From positions 1 through 44,541 of the forward strand of contig JAEUJD010000226.1 of NCBI GenBank assembly GCA_016793015.1: a DNA stretch of 44,541 nt. Direction: 5' to 3'. This document shows positions 43,399-44,541 of this stretch, one piece after another. Below the pieces are notes generated by a model, which was not told where the DNA came from, did no database searches, and saw nothing but the letters and a program-made list of their open reading frames with translations. The stretch's first letter is position 1. The number at the start of each line of letters is the position of its first letter. Position numbers and translations under genes: made by a program. This stretch comes from Phycisphaerales bacterium. GTDB taxonomy: Bacteria > Planctomycetota > Phycisphaerae > Phycisphaerales > UBA1924.

Positions 43399-44541
43399 TC
43401 AGGCCTCGGCACCTTCGGGCCCAAAGGCACCGCCTCGGAGGCCGCCGGCGAGGAAGTCGTCGAACCGATCGGAGACCTCGGCGGGGCTTTGGGCGTTGCG
43501 GATCGCTTCCTTGAGCGGTTTGACGCCGACCACGCGGCCTCGGGCGTCGGTGGTCATCAGCCGCTTGGCGAACCAGGTCATGCGGCGGCGAATCTGGACC
43601 ATCGCGTAGTGCTCGCCACGATATTGGACCATGAGGTGCAGGTAGCGACGGACCGATTCGATGATCTCGCGCTCGGTCGGGGCGGGCGGGACGATGCCCG
43701 TGGTTTGCAAGGCCCACGCATCCCGAAAGAGCCACGGCGTGCTGAGTGCGCCGCGCCCGATCATGACTCCGGCGCAGCCCGTCTCGCGGATCATGCGCAC
43801 GGCATCGGGCGCCTCGCGAACATCGCCGTTGCCGATCACGGGGATCTGGCCGTTGACCGATTCGACGACGCGCGTGATGCCGGCGAGCTGGACATCACCC
43901 GAGAACTTCATCTCGGTTGTGCGTCCGTGGACGGTCACGCCAACAACGCCGACATCGGCGAGCATGCGCGCAAGGTGGGGCGAGCAGGCGTTTCCGGCGT
44001 GATAGTCGGCGTCGCTCCAGCAGAGGCGCATCTTGCAGGTGAGAGGCACCGGCTGTCTCACGCCGGGCGCGGCAAGCGACGCATTGCCCAGACGCTTCGA
44101 CCATTCATCGGGCGAGAGGGCGCAGGCTTCGAGCTCCTTCACGACGCGTGCGGCGATGGAGACAGCGCGGCCGAGATCGGTCAGCAGTTTGCTCCCGCCG
44201 TCCTTCTTGGTCACCTTGTCAACGGGGCAGCCCATGTTGATATCAACGAGCGTGGCACCGTGTTCAACCGCCCAACGAGCGCCCTGAGCCATGATTTCGG
44301 GGTCGCTGCCGTAAAGCTGCATGCCGACGGGCTTGTCGAAATCGTTGGTGGCGGCAAGATCGAGGCTGGAGGCCGTGCCCCGGAGCAAACCCTGCGGACT
44401 GAGCAGGTCGGTGCAGGCGAGGCCGACACCGACGCCGACACCATCCGGATGCGTGGACCATTCGCGGACGATGGTTCGGAATGCGAGATCGCAGTAGCCG
44501 GCGATGGGCGCGAGGAACAGGTTGCTCGCGAGTTGGAGGGG
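43399..44541 (-). CDS. tRNA-dihydrouridine synthase (5' end outside window)
   Basis: 381 codons are visible; the start lies beyond the right edge. FMN enzyme that reduces uridine in tRNA. The visible N-terminus reads LFLAPIAGYCDLAFRTIV, the Dus opening block. DINMGCPVDKVTKKDGGSK holds the catalytic Cys of the GCP motif; VGVTVHGRT and IPVIGNGDVREAPDAVRM with GVMIGRGAL-STPWLF are FMN-site blocks. The C-terminal helical domain is present (YAMVQIRRRMTWFAKRL). DusB is the likeliest subtype but cannot be fixed from sequence alone. Confidence 0.93.
   Translation of the reverse strand, partial: PLQLASNLFLAPIAGYCDLAFRTIVREWSTHPDGVGVGVGLACTDLLSPQGLLRGTASSLDLAATNDFDKPVGMQLYGSDPEIMAQGARWAVEHGATLVDINMGCPVDKVTKKDGGSKLLTDLGRAVSIAARVVKELEACALSPDEWSKRLGNASLAAPGVRQPVPLTCKMRLCWSDADYHAGNACSPHLARMLADVGVVGVTVHGRTTEMKFSGDVQLAGITRVVESVNGQIPVIGNGDVREAPDAVRMIRETGCAGVMIGRGALSTPWLFRDAWALQTTGIVPPAPTEREIIESVRRYLHLMVQYRGEHYAMVQIRRRMTWFAKRLMTTDARGRVVGVKPLKEAIRNAQSPAEVSDRFDDFLAGGLRGGAFGPEGAEA

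Overview
The window is a GC-rich bacterial chromosome segment, about 60-65% GC by eye. The best fit is the Planctomycetota, most likely a Phycisphaerae-type organism. This is inferred from three secreted paralogues ending in a PEP-CTERM-like tail (PAP, hydrophobic stretch, RRRRA), DUF1573 and secretin-N-like exported proteins, a full-length single-chain glycine dehydrogenase, a PutA without a DNA-binding domain, ThyX, and dispersed intergenic repeats. No phage, plasmid, transposase, CRISPR array or rRNA was seen. One tRNA (Thr, anticodon CGT) is present.

Layout. 1-2.7 kb: an M48 lipoprotein protease (cut by the left edge) divergent from ubiE, then a cobalamin-binding-fold protein with its own terminator. 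2.7-6.1 kb (minus): an apparent operon of S41 protease, tsaD and a GGQ release-factor-like protein. 6.4-9.7 kb (plus): hflX, tRNA-Thr, a secretin-N-like exported protein and a DUF2007-like membrane protein. 9.7-17.6 kb (minus): gcvP, a TPR/GT41 glycosyltransferase and putA. 17.8-24.4 kb: an M28 peptidase; a minus-strand cluster of DinB-like protein, nadB and lipoprotein; then a hotdog thioesterase, a STAS protein and purN. 24.5-29.5 kb: a TPR/HExxH/PDZ exported protein whose signal peptide appears to be made from a dispersed repeat, a PadR regulator with a clear operator and its HAAS-type partner, and thyX. 29.8-33.1 kb: three tandem paralogous PAP-CTERM secreted proteins, each with its own Rho-independent terminator. 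33.1-37.8 kb: an RluA-type pseudouridine synthase, a beta-propeller protein, and an unrecognised conserved-looking protein next to fumarylacetoacetase. 37.9-38.8 kb: a lower-GC gene with two CxxCG motifs, probably accessory. 38.9-44.5 kb: an SMR transporter, msrC-like reductase plus FUSC protein, rpsR, a DUF1573/rhodanese/MauE-DoxX cluster, and a dihydrouridine synthase cut by the right edge.

Most genes are housekeeping: translation and RNA modification (tsaD, GGQ protein, hflX, rpsR, rluA-type, dus), cofactors and nucleotides (ubiE, nadB, purN, thyX) and amino-acid catabolism (gcvP, putA, fumarylacetoacetase). The more unusual signals are a long stem-enclosed leader that overlaps the ribosome binding site of the third PAP-CTERM gene, repeat DNA captured into coding sequence at two places, a self-complementary 154-bp element before fumarylacetoacetase, a DinB protein with identical Cys-rich tails at both ends, and a thiol-linked DUF1573/rhodanese/MauE cluster. 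All family calls come from reading motifs by eye; no database search was run.
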